From positions 9,532,392 through 9,596,391 of the forward strand of contig NC_092281.1 of assembly GCF_036320965.1 (NCBI RefSeq): a stretch of 64,000 bases of DNA, written 5' to 3'. Of the stretch, positions 47,049 through 59,235 are shown in pieces. How positions within the stretch are numbered: the first letter of the stretch is position 1; each line of letters starts with the position of its first letter. A program made the position numbers and the translations under genes. Source of the stretch: Panulirus ornatus. Lineage: Eukaryota > Arthropoda > Malacostraca > Decapoda > Palinuridae. A model generated the notes under the pieces. The model did not search any database. It was not told the DNA's origin and saw only the letters and a list, made by a program, of their open reading frames with translations.

Positions 47049-47550
47049 GAGTCACGGCGAGGAACAGACACAACGAGAGGAATGAGGAGGAGGAGAAGGG
47101 AAAATATATATATATATATATAGTGTTTCCTAGTGAGCAAATCCCAGTGAGAGACTTCTCAGCGGAGCTTCCCCCAGACATAGCAATAGGATCAGACACC
47201 GATATAGGCGACACTGAGAAAGAGACAGAAGTCCGAAGAATGAGTAAGAGAGAAATGTGGTGTACAGAATTCCATGCATGTGGGGGGGGGGGGGATTGTG
47301 ACAGGACATACGTGGGAGAGACAAGTAAAGGCGTGAGAATGATCAAAGGGCAAGAGAACGTAGGAATGACGCGAGAAAATACGACAGGGCCCTCGCAAAA
47401 GTGGAACACGTTTAACGAGCAGGACATTTTCTTCAAATATATGGACACACAAATTGACCGCAAAGGCTTCGATAGACAGGAGGAGGAGGAGGAGGAGAAA
47501 GCAGTGGAAGCAACTTTCATTGTACGAGAGTATTACACCTACATAGTATC
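47008..47550 (+). pseudogene. Penelope-like element remnant with GIY-YIG-like domain
   Basis: The frame at 47123-47749 contains CTEFHACGGGGDCDRTYVGE followed by TSKGVRMIKGQENVG. This resembles the CxxC...YVGET-xRxxx-R-xxH core of the GIY-YIG endonuclease of Penelope-like retroelements. Further on, WNTFNEQDIFFKYMDTQIDR and KAVEATFIVRE parallel the H-x-I-x-F...R...KxxEAxxI end of that domain. A G12 run (47282-47293) and a GAG repeat (47480-47498) probably distort it. Upstream, GMLVKLKEKAKQ is separated by a (TA)n insertion at 47103-47121. No reverse transcriptase is seen. Confidence 0.5.
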
Positions 47551-48092
47551 AGGGAGATGCAGGTGGGCCACAGCAGGTGCCAGACTGGTGGGCGGATTTA
47601 GCTTAACCTCGCTTTTTACGTCTGTGCCAGTGTCTGATATCATGTTCAACCGAGCTAAAGCTAATATTGCTCCTTGTACTACACCCCCTTTCATCAGAGA
47701 AGGGGGTCTTTTTGCACCGAATGTCCCTTTTCTCTTCGAAGGTCTTTAATCCGTCTTCTTATTTTGCCTTTAACGTTTTCCTTTTTTTTTTCACTTCTTT
47801 CTCCAGTACATTCCTGTGGTTTAGAGTAATAAATTCCTTTGCAAGATCGAGACAGAAAAGAGTGACCGTTCATTTCCCTTGCACTAGAGGCATACATGTC
47901 ATCAGAGTGAGCAAATGATTGGGGTTTCTTTACTTTAACCTGGTTATAAACTCGTGTTGTTCTTTATTTTTACGCTTTTGTGTGGACCAAATGTTCCAGG
48001 ACGTGGCCGTTTTTCTTTTTTTTTAACCACCACCACTTTTATAAACGATTTTTAATTAAGTATGATGTCGTCAGGCCGACTACCTCTTTTAT

Positions 48093-48094
<2 letters not shown>

Positions 48095-48137
<43 letters not shown>
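48095..48137. repeat. (AG)n microsatellite
   Basis: About 21 AG units. Confidence 0.97.
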
Positions 48138-48143
<6 letters not shown>

Positions 48144-48569
48144 GCTGTGGGGCTGTAGGGAAGACGTCTAGGAGGTGAGCCTCTTATCGCCGACGAACAA
48201 AGTCTTTGATGCAAGAAGCGTCCACCTCCTTCTGCAGATCTCTTTCTTTAGGGGGGGATTCTCGACCCCGGTAATTATGTCGGAGTAAATGAGGAATCTC
48301 CCTCGCCTCCCCCTTAAAGATGTTTACCTCCTTCATACATGCCTTCTGTTCTGTCCTCATTCAGGACATTTCTCTTCCTCGCACTGAAGTGGAAGGTCAA
48401 GGTGTTGGCTCTCGGTCTCTAATGTGGTAATGGGAAAGAGAATTTTACCTCATTTTTGCCTCCAACTGCCTCATATTTTTCCTTATTCTTATTTTGGTAT
48501 TACTACCCCTCCAGTTTCTCTCGAAAGTAATCCATTTGGTGGTATTTCCCTCTCCAATTCGTGTGTGTG

Positions 48570-48570
<1 letters not shown>
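48138..48570. other. Non-coding stretch
   Basis: No gene seen. Confidence 0.5.

Positions 48571-48639
<69 letters not shown>
48571..48639. repeat. (TA)n microsatellite
   Basis: About 34 TA units. Confidence 0.98.
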
Positions 48640-48641
<2 letters not shown>

Positions 48642-49485
48642 TTTAAAGAGTGCGTCCCCTTTGGGCAAGAGTTCCTCCCCCACCGGCCAAGCAGCTGTGG
48701 CCTGTAGCAGGGCCGCGAGCTGTGGGTCCTTATGTTAATTAAAGCACCAGCAACACACAGGGCTGTCGACCTCACCACCGGCACATGTCGCTAAATCTGG
48801 GTTTACAGAGGAACCCTTGTTCCGTCGTGTGGCGAGTAAACTCATCCCCAGCGACCAAAACACTTGGACTAAACTACGCCGAAGATGGTTCATCGCGAGA
48901 GATTGAACACCCACATTGCGGTACGAAGGTAGAGCGGGGTGGGTGGATCGGGGGGAACGAGTTATATAGTGTTCGCTGTGTGTCGGAATTAGTTGACTAC
49001 TCGCTGTCGAGCAGACGATGACTATCCCGAGTATACACTAGTTCACTACGGAAGGTGTAAACTAAGTGTCAGACGTTGTCAGGGTGAGTTTCCTCGATGT
49101 GGTTGGGCGAGTGGGCTGTACTTGCTTACGCGACGTCGTAATATGCAAAGCAGCAATGTGTGTGTTTGTGGCCGGGCAAGCTGGTATAATGACTCGGTCT
49201 GGGTGAAGTAGTATGGCAGTTTCTGCCGTGGTTGCTACCATCTCTTTTCATCTGGATTCGTATTATGGTCTTCGCTTAAACCAGCTGACTGGTTCCTCGG
49301 CTTTCTGGCTCAAGGAACGTGCCTTGAAACTGGGGGTGAGCTTTCTTCTTATTCCCCTGGTCAAGACTTGAGTGGATACGATTGGAAATATTCCACGTCA
49401 CTAAAAAAAAAAGTTAGGCACTGTCCATCTAAAGGGTATCCTTTGACTCGCCACCGTATGGTGGTTGAATGTGGGTCACTGAAGG
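48640..49485. other. Non-coding stretch
   Basis: Slightly more GC-balanced than the surroundings. Short frames at 48785-49021 and 48993-49211 have no recognisable domain. Confidence 0.45.
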
Positions 49486-50037
49486 GTGTCCGGGGAGTTA
49501 GCTCAGCCCTTGGATTATCTCTTGGGACATCTTATCATAACAGTTACCCTACAAGAAAACCCCCTTAAAAGACAACCTCTTAGGAAACCTCTCTGGATAA
49601 CTCAACAAGCCAGTTCCACAAGAAAATCTTCGAAGACCATTTTTTTCACTCCCTTCTACGGGGACATCTATGTTGATAATCTCCCAGCACTACGCCTTGA
49701 GCATTCCCCCAAAAGAATAGCTCTCAAGCCCTTCAGGATCAAGCCCTTCAGGACCAAGCCCTTCAGGATACTGCCCAAGCATTCAGGGCAATTCCTTTCT
49801 TGGCAGTTGCTATACAAGTTGGGTCTCTTCTCACAGCACAGTCTTCAACAATTCGATCTCTCTTCCTACCTCAATATCCACAGCTCTAACCACTCAGAAG
49901 ACCCTCCTTCAGGGTATGAATCTCCTACTATGCCCTTACTGGAGCCCCTAGAAGACCTTCCCACAGAAGAGCCCCTCGGAAGACCTTCCCACAGAAGAGC
50001 CCCTCGCAAGGGCACACCTAGTAAGCAGTTCCATTGA
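49486..50037 (+). other. Uninterrupted 183-codon frame of unknown status
   Basis: Open frame with no recognised domain. It contains a triple repeat KPFRI-KPFRT-KPFRI encoded by three 15 bp units (49726-49770). Near its end is an exact 28 bp duplication (49951-49978 and 49979-50006). 28 is not a multiple of 3, so the duplicated DNA is read in two different frames, which argues against long-term selection on the protein. I do not call it a gene. Confidence 0.3.
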
Positions 50038-50359
50038 ATACGCAGGAAGAAGGGACATCGAGAATTTACCCTCATCCAATAATCCAATTGGCACTTGAGT
50101 CTCCAGCTCCGTACTCACCGCCACTGTAATGGTGCACGGGTGGGGATTATGGCTTCAATGGCTATATAGCCGGGGGTATAACCTAGAGCAAGGATAACTC
50201 TGGTCTGTTTTTTCCCTGCTCCCTTGATTGCTTCCATCTCTTTCCCGCTGCTGTGTACATTTTTACAATTTTAAGGCAGTAAGCCGTGGGCCGTGAATCT
50301 GAGGTGTTGGTGATATGGTACCTTGCTTTCTATAGGTATCCATGACTGTATGCAAATCG

Positions 50360-50398
50360 GTGTGTGTGTGTGTGTGTTGTGTGTGTGTTGTGTGTGTG
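50360..50398. repeat. (TG)n microsatellite, interrupted
   Basis: TG units with TGTTG interruptions. Confidence 0.95.
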
Positions 50399-51321
50399 TC
50401 CGTCCATTTAGTATGCATGTAGTGTTATGCATATATTGTATGTATTATACGTACATTACCGCTTCTCTTAACCCCAAGTTCGATTTCGAGGTAATAGGGG
50501 TTGGATGAACCCAGATAGTGTTTATGATCAGCTACAGAGAATAACCTGTCTCAGAAATAAGATGGATACCATTTACGTCTCACAGGGGAAAAGAAAAATA
50601 CTTTTGAAATTATGACGTGGAACCATTCAAATACAGAGGAATAAAAAAGGAATTCAGACATAACAGATCACTGGGTTTGTGTTTTTTTTTTTTCCGAAGC
50701 TTTTTGTGGTGAAAGGTCATAAACTCAGAGATCAGCGTAGTAAAGAGTCAAAAAAAAAAAAAAAGAAAATAGAAGAAACCGATGATTATAAGAGAAATGA
50801 CCTGCGGAGCTCCAAGCTGTTGGAGATATTCCAGAAATTTAGCCATGCCTGCCGACCAGATGACATCTACCATTCTGTCCTTTGCCCGGGCGAAGCGTGT
50901 GACATATTGAACGGTTATGAGCGGGGCCGGCCATCCCCAAGGGATGGTTTGGCATTATTCAAAAGCTCGCGGACATGGAGAGGAGAGGAGAGGAGAGGGA
51001 GGATATTTACCCCTGGATCAGGGCAGATCCTTGAAAATAGAGCCTCTCACGTATGCAGAAAACAAACGAGTCTCCATTATTATAAGCGGCACAAGGATCA
51101 ACTCTTAAGGAGAGGGAGCGGGCTGTTGTTTTAACTTCACCTCGCTAAACAGCATTACCAGGCTTACGTCGATTCAGACAGCGTGTGTAATTCTACTGAA
51201 AGCAGGAGAGCATTTCCCGTCGATGCCAATGATTAAAAGATTTTTGTTTTCTTTTTTGGACATTGGATGACAGAGGCCAATAAAAGTTTTAGAGATCACT
51301 CTTAATGAGTGAGAGTCACGT

Positions 51322-51323
<2 letters not shown>
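50399..51323. other. Non-coding stretch
   Basis: A frame at 50679-51134 has a Lys-rich start caused by an A run and no recognisable domain. Nothing else is seen. Confidence 0.45.

Positions 51324-51392
<69 letters not shown>
51324..51392. repeat. (AG)n microsatellite
   Basis: About 34 AG units. Confidence 0.98.
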
Positions 51393-51394
<2 letters not shown>

Positions 51395-51504
51395 TGAAAG
51401 TCTTCAAAAATTTAAAAACGAAGTAGATTGTGTCTGTCAATGTTGCAGTGCAGCGGGCGAGGGAGGGATACGAGCCCACAAGAATATGTGTTCAAATTGC
51501 TGTC

Positions 51505-51663
<159 letters not shown>

Positions 51664-51905
51664 GTGATATATCATCTTTATTATTCTAATTTCATTAGTG
51701 CTTTGAAACCCCCAGAAAAATAAATATAAGATATTTTTGTTGACAAATGTATCTTTTTTTTCCCACGATCACATAATAAGGCCTTCAGTGACCCAGTGTG
51801 ACTTTAGATTGCTTGGTTTCACTCAGGAGGTCGGTGGGTGACCTAAGCTGACCTTTGGTAACCCCAAGGAAAAGATATGAGATGTATATTGATGGTCAGA
51901 AGGTA

Positions 51906-51907
<2 letters not shown>

Positions 51908-51983
<76 letters not shown>
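51908..51983. repeat. (TA)n microsatellite
   Basis: About 38 TA units abutting the tRNA-like head at 51984. Confidence 0.98.
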
Positions 51984-51986
<3 letters not shown>

Positions 51987-52090
51987 CCATTCCTCTCTCT
52001 GCGCCCCAGGATTCGAACCCTGCCACGGTACATGTTAAGAGAGGTTCAGACTAGGAACTCCAGCAGTACCCCAGCTACACGTTAGACCCA
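51984..52090 (-). mobile_element. tRNA-derived SINE head
   Basis: On the minus strand GTAGCTGGGGTACTG (52078-52064, A-box-like) is followed after about 45 bp by the B box GGTTCGAATCC (52019-52009), flanked by GGCAG and CTGGGGCGC, which can pair as a T arm (CAGGGTTCGAATCCTG). It ends in the (TA)n array. This is the best tRNA-like promoter in the window. The rest does not fold cleanly, so a SINE rather than a working tRNA gene is more likely. Confidence 0.6.
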
Positions 52091-52434
52091 ATGCACGAGT
52101 AAAGGAACACACTCGTCCTTCCTGACTCAGTCCTTCCCTGTCGACAATACAGCGTGATGACGAGGGCTCCTGATATTTCCATATACAGGATGGCCTTTTC
52201 AGCCTTTCCTGGTGCGGTATTGATCTAATGTACGGATTCCCAGGATGATCAACGGCACCGCTGTGACATTTTGCCTCGCGCTGGTATGTCTAGTGTTGAG
52301 CTCTGTCGTTACAGAGAAGTGACTGGAGTATGTGTGATCACAGGAGGAGTGTGTTGTTGTGTCTGTTGGTGGCCTGTGTTACATACGTGTTTCCATTGTG
52401 TTTGTATGTGTGAAATCAATTGAGAGTGATTATC

Positions 52435-52765
52435 TGTCTGTCCAACGCGAGGAGGGAATTCTACAGTGGAGGTCGCCTTTCTCTCAGCAGTGTTTGCATT
52501 TATCTATTCTTGTCCAGTATGAGGAGAGAGTTCCACACTCGTGGGGTCTTAGGTGTGTGGAATTGTCTGTTACTGTCCATTTTGGGGGAGAGTTCTACAG
52601 TCGTATGCCCGCCTCCCCCGGCTGTGTATTACTGTCTCTTCCTCTGCAGTGTCGGGAGATAAACAGATGTACACTCATGTGGTCGTCAGCATTGTGTGAT
52701 TATTCAGTTTTGTGTAGTATGGGGGGAGAGTTCTACATTCATGGGGCCCTGTCTTGCAGCATTCA
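52435..52765. repeat. Degenerate tandem repeat, ~70 bp period, 4-5 copies
   Basis: GTCCATTTTGGGGGAGAGTT followed by CTACAnTCnTnnG recurs at about 52440, 52511, 52578, 52646 and 52715, with a TGTGTATTACTGTC-like second half. The 178-codon frame 52359-52895 spans it and is not a gene. Confidence 0.75.
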
Positions 52766-53154
52766 AATGGTGACCTCAACCCATTTGGAAGAGGATCCTC
52801 TGATATGTGTCCTTTGTTTTCTCTTCCACAGAGATAATATTGTATCGAACGCAGGAATCTTGACCTTATTCCTACCTGTAGCTTTATCTTCATAATTAGT
52901 CTTCCATGCGTGAAATTGTCGGATGCATCCTACAGTCCAGATGCAAAAATTCCACCCAGTCTTTTCGTTTGTCTATAACAGAGCTCACTCTCTCGTAGAA
53001 ATGTAAGGTCCTCTCACCTGACTTCTTTTCCCTGAAGCTACTTTGTCTTTCACTTACCTAATTTTTCCTCTGTATGAAACCATCCATTGGCTTTCTGGTT
53101 ATCTTTACTAATACCTTACTAACAACTTTCGTCAGGGACCCCAGCCTCTGGTTC

Positions 53155-53156
<2 letters not shown>

Positions 53157-53195
<39 letters not shown>

Positions 53196-53205
53196 TGTGT
53201 GTGTG

Positions 53206-53247
<42 letters not shown>
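53157..53247. repeat. (TG)n microsatellite, interrupted
   Basis: About 45 TG units with a few A or C interruptions. Confidence 0.97.
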
Positions 53248-53251
<4 letters not shown>

Positions 53252-54152
53252 CGATTACGAGAGCTGATGGTTATAAAAGCCAAAGACCATACTGAGTAAG
53301 ATGCATTGGCTATACATCTAATTACCTATTAGACTGTACGATGATCTCATTCAGTAATTACCTTAATGTATATCAGCCATGTATTATCCTGCATATGGCT
53401 TCACTATCTTACTATAATTGCGAAACGCATTGCAGAGAAAGCGTACGAACAGTTCCGTTCCAAATTACTGGATACGGTATTGGGGGAATATCACTTAGCT
53501 TTCAACTGATGGACATGGCTTATCAGTCATAATCTACCATCAATTTTCTTATCATCATATTACCTTATTGTCCGTTTTGGTATATCAATACCCACCTGCA
53601 TCTCTTAGCGTTACGTCTTGGAAATATTCACCTTCCATAGTCACTTTGATAATGGCGCGAGAATTGATTTTCACGTGATGGCCTCGCTTCGAACCCCATT
53701 GGACTGTGGGTAAAGCCCTCAAATGGGAGAAGCCACAAATGCGCCCCAGTCACTCTCTGTATTAAAGTTATATGATCATATAAGTTTTGGATATTTCTAT
53801 ACTAAATGTTTCAATATAGAATAGATTGTCCCATTCAAGAGTTCGCATTCAGAATAACAAATTGTTTTCAGAGAGTTATCTACGTACATTCGAAACCCTT
53901 GGATGACCTGCTCATATGAGTTTCATAAAGCCGCAGAGTTCGCTTTTACACATCTCGGGTGAAGTCAGATTCTACTCCGGTCTAAGAATTCCTGTTTTTG
54001 TCCACCCTTTTCGTCTCTTTTGTTGGATCTACAGTAAGGCTAAGGTACGTTGCTCCTCCTCTGCCCCTGGGAGCTGGAGGGGTTGGGTGGGCTGTGAAGT
54101 TTGCCCTCGTCATGCTGGGCCCCACCTCGTGTGTCAGTTAAGGTAAGGGTGA

Positions 54153-54155
<3 letters not shown>
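53248..54155. other. Non-coding stretch
   Basis: No gene seen. A B-box-like GGTTCGAAGCG on the minus strand near 53688-53698 has no matching A box. Confidence 0.5.

Positions 54156-54229
<74 letters not shown>
54156..54229. repeat. (AG)n microsatellite
   Basis: About 37 AG units. Confidence 0.98.
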
Positions 54230-54233
<4 letters not shown>

Positions 54234-54264
54234 TCAGCTTTCTCTGTTTCTGTGTTAGTGGTTG

Positions 54265-54303
54265 TGTGTGTGTGTGTATGTGTGTGTGTGTGTGTGTGTG
54301 TGT
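54265..54303. repeat. (TG)n microsatellite
   Basis: About 19 TG units with one interruption. Confidence 0.96.
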
Positions 54304-54666
54304 TGGAGGAGTGTCTGAGCCCCTTCAGAAACTACATGAAATGGAAGAGCTGTTCGCTGGCTACTGGAGTTGGTTGGTTGGTTGTTCCTTTGGTGGAAAA
54401 CACCCGCTGTTTGGGATCCCACCGACCCATCCCCAGTGCTGTATACACTCAGGCAGCGCTGGAGAAGGAGACTCCCCTTTAGGGAGGAGGCTCTGATATT
54501 GGGGTATTGTACTTTGATGGTGTCTCGAGCGGTTGCTGAGGTCTCCCCCAAGCACACACACTCTGGGTATGGAGGATGGTTGATAAGAATCTATTTTTTA
54601 CGGATGACATACTTTCCCGGGTTTTTTGGGAACTCGATACACCGCTTTTGTATTTCTCGTTTGCTA

Positions 54667-54669
<3 letters not shown>

Positions 54670-54732
<63 letters not shown>
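54670..54732. repeat. (TA)n microsatellite
   Basis: About 31 TA units. Confidence 0.98.
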
Positions 54733-54735
<3 letters not shown>

Positions 54736-54838
54736 TGTGATATAGCATTTCTTCGTATATTGGTGTAGCTTTAAGATAAAATTTTAAACGCCTTTCAAAT
54801 TGCTTTGATTTATCTTTCCATATTATCAGTATCATACA

Positions 54839-54840
<2 letters not shown>

Positions 54841-54874
<34 letters not shown>
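54841..54874. repeat. (TA)n microsatellite
   Basis: About 17 TA units. Confidence 0.97.
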
Positions 54875-54878
<4 letters not shown>

Positions 54879-55055
54879 GGGATGTGCCGCTTCTGAATCG
54901 TCCCTCTTTGTATATACATATGAACCAAATCTTGCAAGTTATACTCTGCCTTTTGACGGAGTCGTCGATCGGATTCTCGTATCAATACTTCTTCTCAAAA
55001 TCCCTAAAGGAACGCATATGCAGACTATGTTGTTGTGCTTCGTTCATGCCTTAGG

Positions 55056-55057
<2 letters not shown>

Positions 55058-55115
<58 letters not shown>

Positions 55116-55122
55116 CAGAGAG
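55058..55122. repeat. (AG)n microsatellite
   Basis: About 31 AG units with two C interruptions at the end. Confidence 0.97.
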
Positions 55123-55274
55123 AGGCAATACCGTTTTCTTTGACAGAGTGGTAAGATTTTATATTTGATTCTGTATTGTGGCATCTTACAGTTATTTTCT
55201 AAGAAATGTATTTGTGGTTGCTTGTATTGATAGGGTGGGTGTATGAAGGCCTCTGTGAGGGTCATTCCCACAGG

Positions 55275-55450
55275 AGAATGAAAGTTAACATTTTGGGTTT
55301 ACTGTGGGAAAGACACAGTTAGTATTCTGGGATTTACTGTGGAAAAAGAACTTAATTAGCTTTCTGGTGGTTTACCGTGAGAAGTAGCCAGTTAGAAGTT
55401 GGGGGTTTACCTTCGGAAAACCAGATTAGCATCCTGGAGTTTACTACGCA
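55275..55450. repeat. Minisatellite, ~36 bp period, 5 copies
   Basis: The core TTAGnATTCTGGGnTTTACT then GTGGGAAA has TTTAC positions at about 55297, 55333, 55374, 55406 and 55440. Confidence 0.82.
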
Positions 55451-55718
55451 TATATTCTCCTGCTGCTACTGCTGTTTGCTTCTGCTGTGTTGAGAGTCAA
55501 AGAAAGGTAGCTACAGCGTGCAGCAGAACTATCTTTTAATTGGGCATGAAATTGTGAATTCGGCGGCTTAAGGATCAAGGATAAAAGCCAGGCCATTGTA
55601 TACACACAAGGCTCGTACTGTCGTGTTGAATGGTCGTACTACTGAGTTCAGGCCTGGTTCATCCCTGCGTACTCAGCGATCGTACCGTTGTGCTCAAAGT
55701 GATGGTAGAATTGGTCTT

Positions 55719-55720
<2 letters not shown>

Positions 55721-55778
<58 letters not shown>
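55721..55778. repeat. (AC)n microsatellite
   Basis: About 29 AC units. Confidence 0.98.
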
Positions 55779-55950
55779 ATTAATATAATGGCCTAGGTCA
55801 GGGCATTTAGTTGCCTATGCTGTCTCAGCTAAAATCAGTAAGGGAAACGGACGTAAAAGAGAAGTAACGGGAGATTTAAGGAAAAATGGGAGCAAAATAA
55901 CCAAGAGTCATCCAGAATGTAGGGCAGACATGGATGCTGGTGTTCATGTT

Positions 55951-55964
55951 GGGGGGGGGGGGGA

Positions 55965-56043
<79 letters not shown>
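55951..56043. repeat. G13 run and (AG)n microsatellite
   Basis: A run of 13 G, then about 37 AG units. Confidence 0.97.
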
Positions 56044-56046
<3 letters not shown>

Positions 56047-56424
56047 ATGAAAGCATTTGAGTGCAGTAGTGTTGGAAAATTGAATGAAAATGAAAAGAGA
56101 AGGATGAAGAAGTGGATTCCTCTGGATGTTCTCTGCAAGAGCTGGATGAACGAGTGGATCCCACTGGATGCTCTGTTCACCTTGATGTTGTGAACCTACT
56201 GAAGCAAGTTTTTCTTTTTCTTTTTTGAAAGGTTTTGTTTTGTGGAACTTATTTTCCAAAGGTTACGAAGAAGAACAGTGCCAAGGTCGACTAGGGAGAC
56301 AGAGGGTCATAAAGAGTTCAGACGAGGGAGTACACAGATTGAGGGAAGGCCCTGGAGTGCGAGAACACTGACTGAGAGAAGTGATGGAGCTGAAGTCATT
56401 GCTGGAAGAGAAGGCAGGGTGAGG

Positions 56425-56835
56425 AGGGGTTAGTGAGGTCACCTGACGTGTTATGAGGGGAAACGAGACCACCCGATGGTTATGAGGGGAAGTGAAGGTA
56501 CCTGACGAGTTACGAGGGAAACGAAAACGCTTCAGGTTATGAGGGGAAGCGAGGTCACCTGTTGTGTTATGAGGGGATACGAGAAGACCTGATGGGTATG
56601 AGGGGGGGGGGGGGGAATTGAGGTTACCTGACGGGTTATGAGGGGGGGAATTGAGGTTACCTGACAGGTTATGAGGGGGGGAATTAAGGTTACCTGACAG
56701 GTTATGAGGGGGGGAATTAAGGTTACCTGACAGGTTATGAGGGGGGGAATTTAGGTTACCTGACGGGTTATGAGGGGAGGTGAGAACACCTGACATTCAT
56801 CTGGTGTGCTATGAGGGGAAGTGAGGTTACCCTAA
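56425..56835. repeat. Minisatellite, ~34 bp period, about 12 copies
   Basis: The unit is like GAGGTTACCTGACGGGTTAT then GAGGGGGGGAATT. The core (56590-56790) is very regular and copies to the left are more diverged. On the minus strand it translates as a repeated NLSGNLNSPPH peptide, which is a by-product. Confidence 0.93.
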
Positions 56836-56904
56836 TGTGTGGTGCGAGGGGGTGAAATGAGATTACCAGTGAGGGCTATCTTGGCTGTGTCTCTCTTGCT
56901 TCGC

Positions 56905-56974
56905 TCCTCCTCCTCCTCCTCCTCCTCCTCCTCCTCCTCCTCCTCCTCCTCCTCCTCCTCCTCCTCTTCCTCCT
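56905..56974. repeat. (CTC)n microsatellite
   Basis: About 22 CTC units. Confidence 0.97.
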
Positions 56975-57743
56975 CACAGTCACATCCACTCTTGTTCTGG
57001 CTCTTGCCACCACACTTACCACACTTTTTCACTTTCCCTCGTTTGAGGCTCAGGTTCTCTTGCTTCGTTATTCTTCCCTCCCGCTATCTACACCCCCCAC
57101 CTTCTATCTTATCTCTCCCCAGCCCTTCCAGTATCAAAATTAACCCATTGTCTATTATCTCCTCTCCTTCCTTTTTGGTTATCTTTCCCCTCTTGTCCTT
57201 CTATTCTAGTTATCTCGCTTGACTACCACATAGGTTTCTCTTTTTCTTCCATCTATATTTTCTGTCTCCCTCACACTTTCGTTCCCTTTGACCTTCCCAT
57301 TCCCTCCTACCGTCGTTGACCCTGAACCCTTCCCTCCATCTTTCTTTCTCACTCACTCGTTATCCTTCTGTCTCTCTTATCTCAATGTTTCTCTTTTCCT
57401 TTTCGTCTGTTCTTTCAATCAGCTTCGTAGTTCTGTTTCTATGAGGTTCTTTGGCTCTCCACAGCGTTAAGAGCACTCAACCCAGGTCACGACGTTAGGT
57501 CAGGCCAGTTTACGGAAGGTCAGGCCAGGTCATGCAACGTAATATGGTGACCTGATAGCTCAGGCTAGGTCACGTCAGGTCAGACTAAAGCTGCGTACGA
57601 CCAGCGCAGGTCGCACAAGCTGTTACGAAAGACGCGAAGAGGCACTAAAGCTTAGCGGCGTAAGGAAAAAGGAAAAAAATAGACATGACAACGGCTCCCA
57701 CCCATGAGTGTCCAACGAGCCACGCCGTAATGATGTGAACGCG

Positions 57744-57745
<2 letters not shown>
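56975..57745. other. Non-coding; short GGTCAGGCCAGGTCA repeats at 57490-57590
   Basis: Pyrimidine-rich to about 57460, then several loosely spaced copies of AGGTCAGGCCAGGTCA-like sequence. No gene seen. Confidence 0.5.

Positions 57746-57802
<57 letters not shown>
57746..57802. repeat. (TG)n microsatellite
   Basis: About 28 TG units. Confidence 0.98.
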
Positions 57803-57805
<3 letters not shown>

Positions 57806-58128
57806 ACAATACCTGTCCTGCCACCAGATGAGCTTCGCTGGCTCTCTCATTTTACGCATTGCGATGGCCAGTGACAGTATTTCGCGGTACCTGGAATAAA
57901 CTATTGGAAATTGAAGAGCAAAGAAGCCGTCTGAAACAAAAGTAATAATAGGAGGCATAGATGCCATCAGAAACATTAAAAGAAGAAAGCTTATATCAAA
58001 TTAAATTTATCTGGTAATTCTTTATTTCTGATGTGAATTCCATGAAAAAGTAAAAAATACAGTCGATTGATGAACAAAAACAGAAAACACATGGCCACGT
58101 AAAACATACCATGGTCCCAGTGGGCCAA

Positions 58129-58131
<3 letters not shown>

Positions 58132-58194
<63 letters not shown>
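58132..58194. repeat. (TC)n microsatellite
   Basis: About 31 TC units. Confidence 0.98.
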
Positions 58195-58197
<3 letters not shown>

Positions 58198-58376
58198 CGG
58201 CAGACTCCGACGTAGACTGTTTTGTTGGTACAAATGAAACCATTTACTCTGAACAATACATTCAATTCTTAACTAAATAGCGCCATGTTGAGAGGAAGGC
58301 AACACGGGAGTTCATTACGAATACAGACCCTTACTTCCCCTCACTGTATTACTCATATTCGTCTGGGTGAACAGAG

Positions 58377-58836
<460 letters not shown>

Positions 58837-59005
58837 TCTCTCTGGGACCCATGGATAAGCCTACATGACCAACTTAGATGAACTTCATAAGAAAAAGATA
58901 TCCATCTTGAAATACCATCTGTCCTCACATACGCAAAGGTTATGTCTGAATTATATATTTCGATCGAGGATTGGAGAGAAATTGGAAATCAGGAAGACAG
59001 AGAGA

Positions 59006-59037
59006 TCGGAGAGAGAGAGATCGAGAGAGAGAGAGAG

Positions 59038-59111
<74 letters not shown>
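59006..59111. repeat. (GA)n microsatellite
   Basis: About 50 GA units with three TC interruptions at the left. Confidence 0.98.
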
Positions 59112-59114
<3 letters not shown>

Positions 59115-59161
59115 CACGAAATCTATTATTATCACCATCTATCGTAATCATGCCTATAAAG

Positions 59162-59162
<1 letters not shown>

Positions 59163-59233
<71 letters not shown>
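59163..59233. repeat. (TC)n microsatellite
   Basis: About 35 TC units, inverted relative to the (GA)n array 51 bp to the left. Confidence 0.98.

Positions 59234-59235
<2 letters not shown>

Noticed and set aside
51984..52090. Functional tRNA gene on the minus strand
   Set aside because: A and B boxes are present but the acceptor and anticodon arms do not pair cleanly, and it ends in (TA)n. A SINE head fits better.
52359..52895. 178-codon Cys-rich frame as a secreted protein
   Set aside because: The frame runs across a ~70 bp degenerate tandem repeat. The repeated Cys pattern is a by-product and there is no convincing signal peptide.
53688..53698. B-box-like sequence on the minus strand
   Set aside because: No A box at a suitable distance and no related copies in the window.
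56263..56796. Pro/Asn-rich repetitive minus-strand protein
   Set aside because: Translation of the 34 bp minisatellite at 56425-56835. It begins and ends in unrelated sequence.
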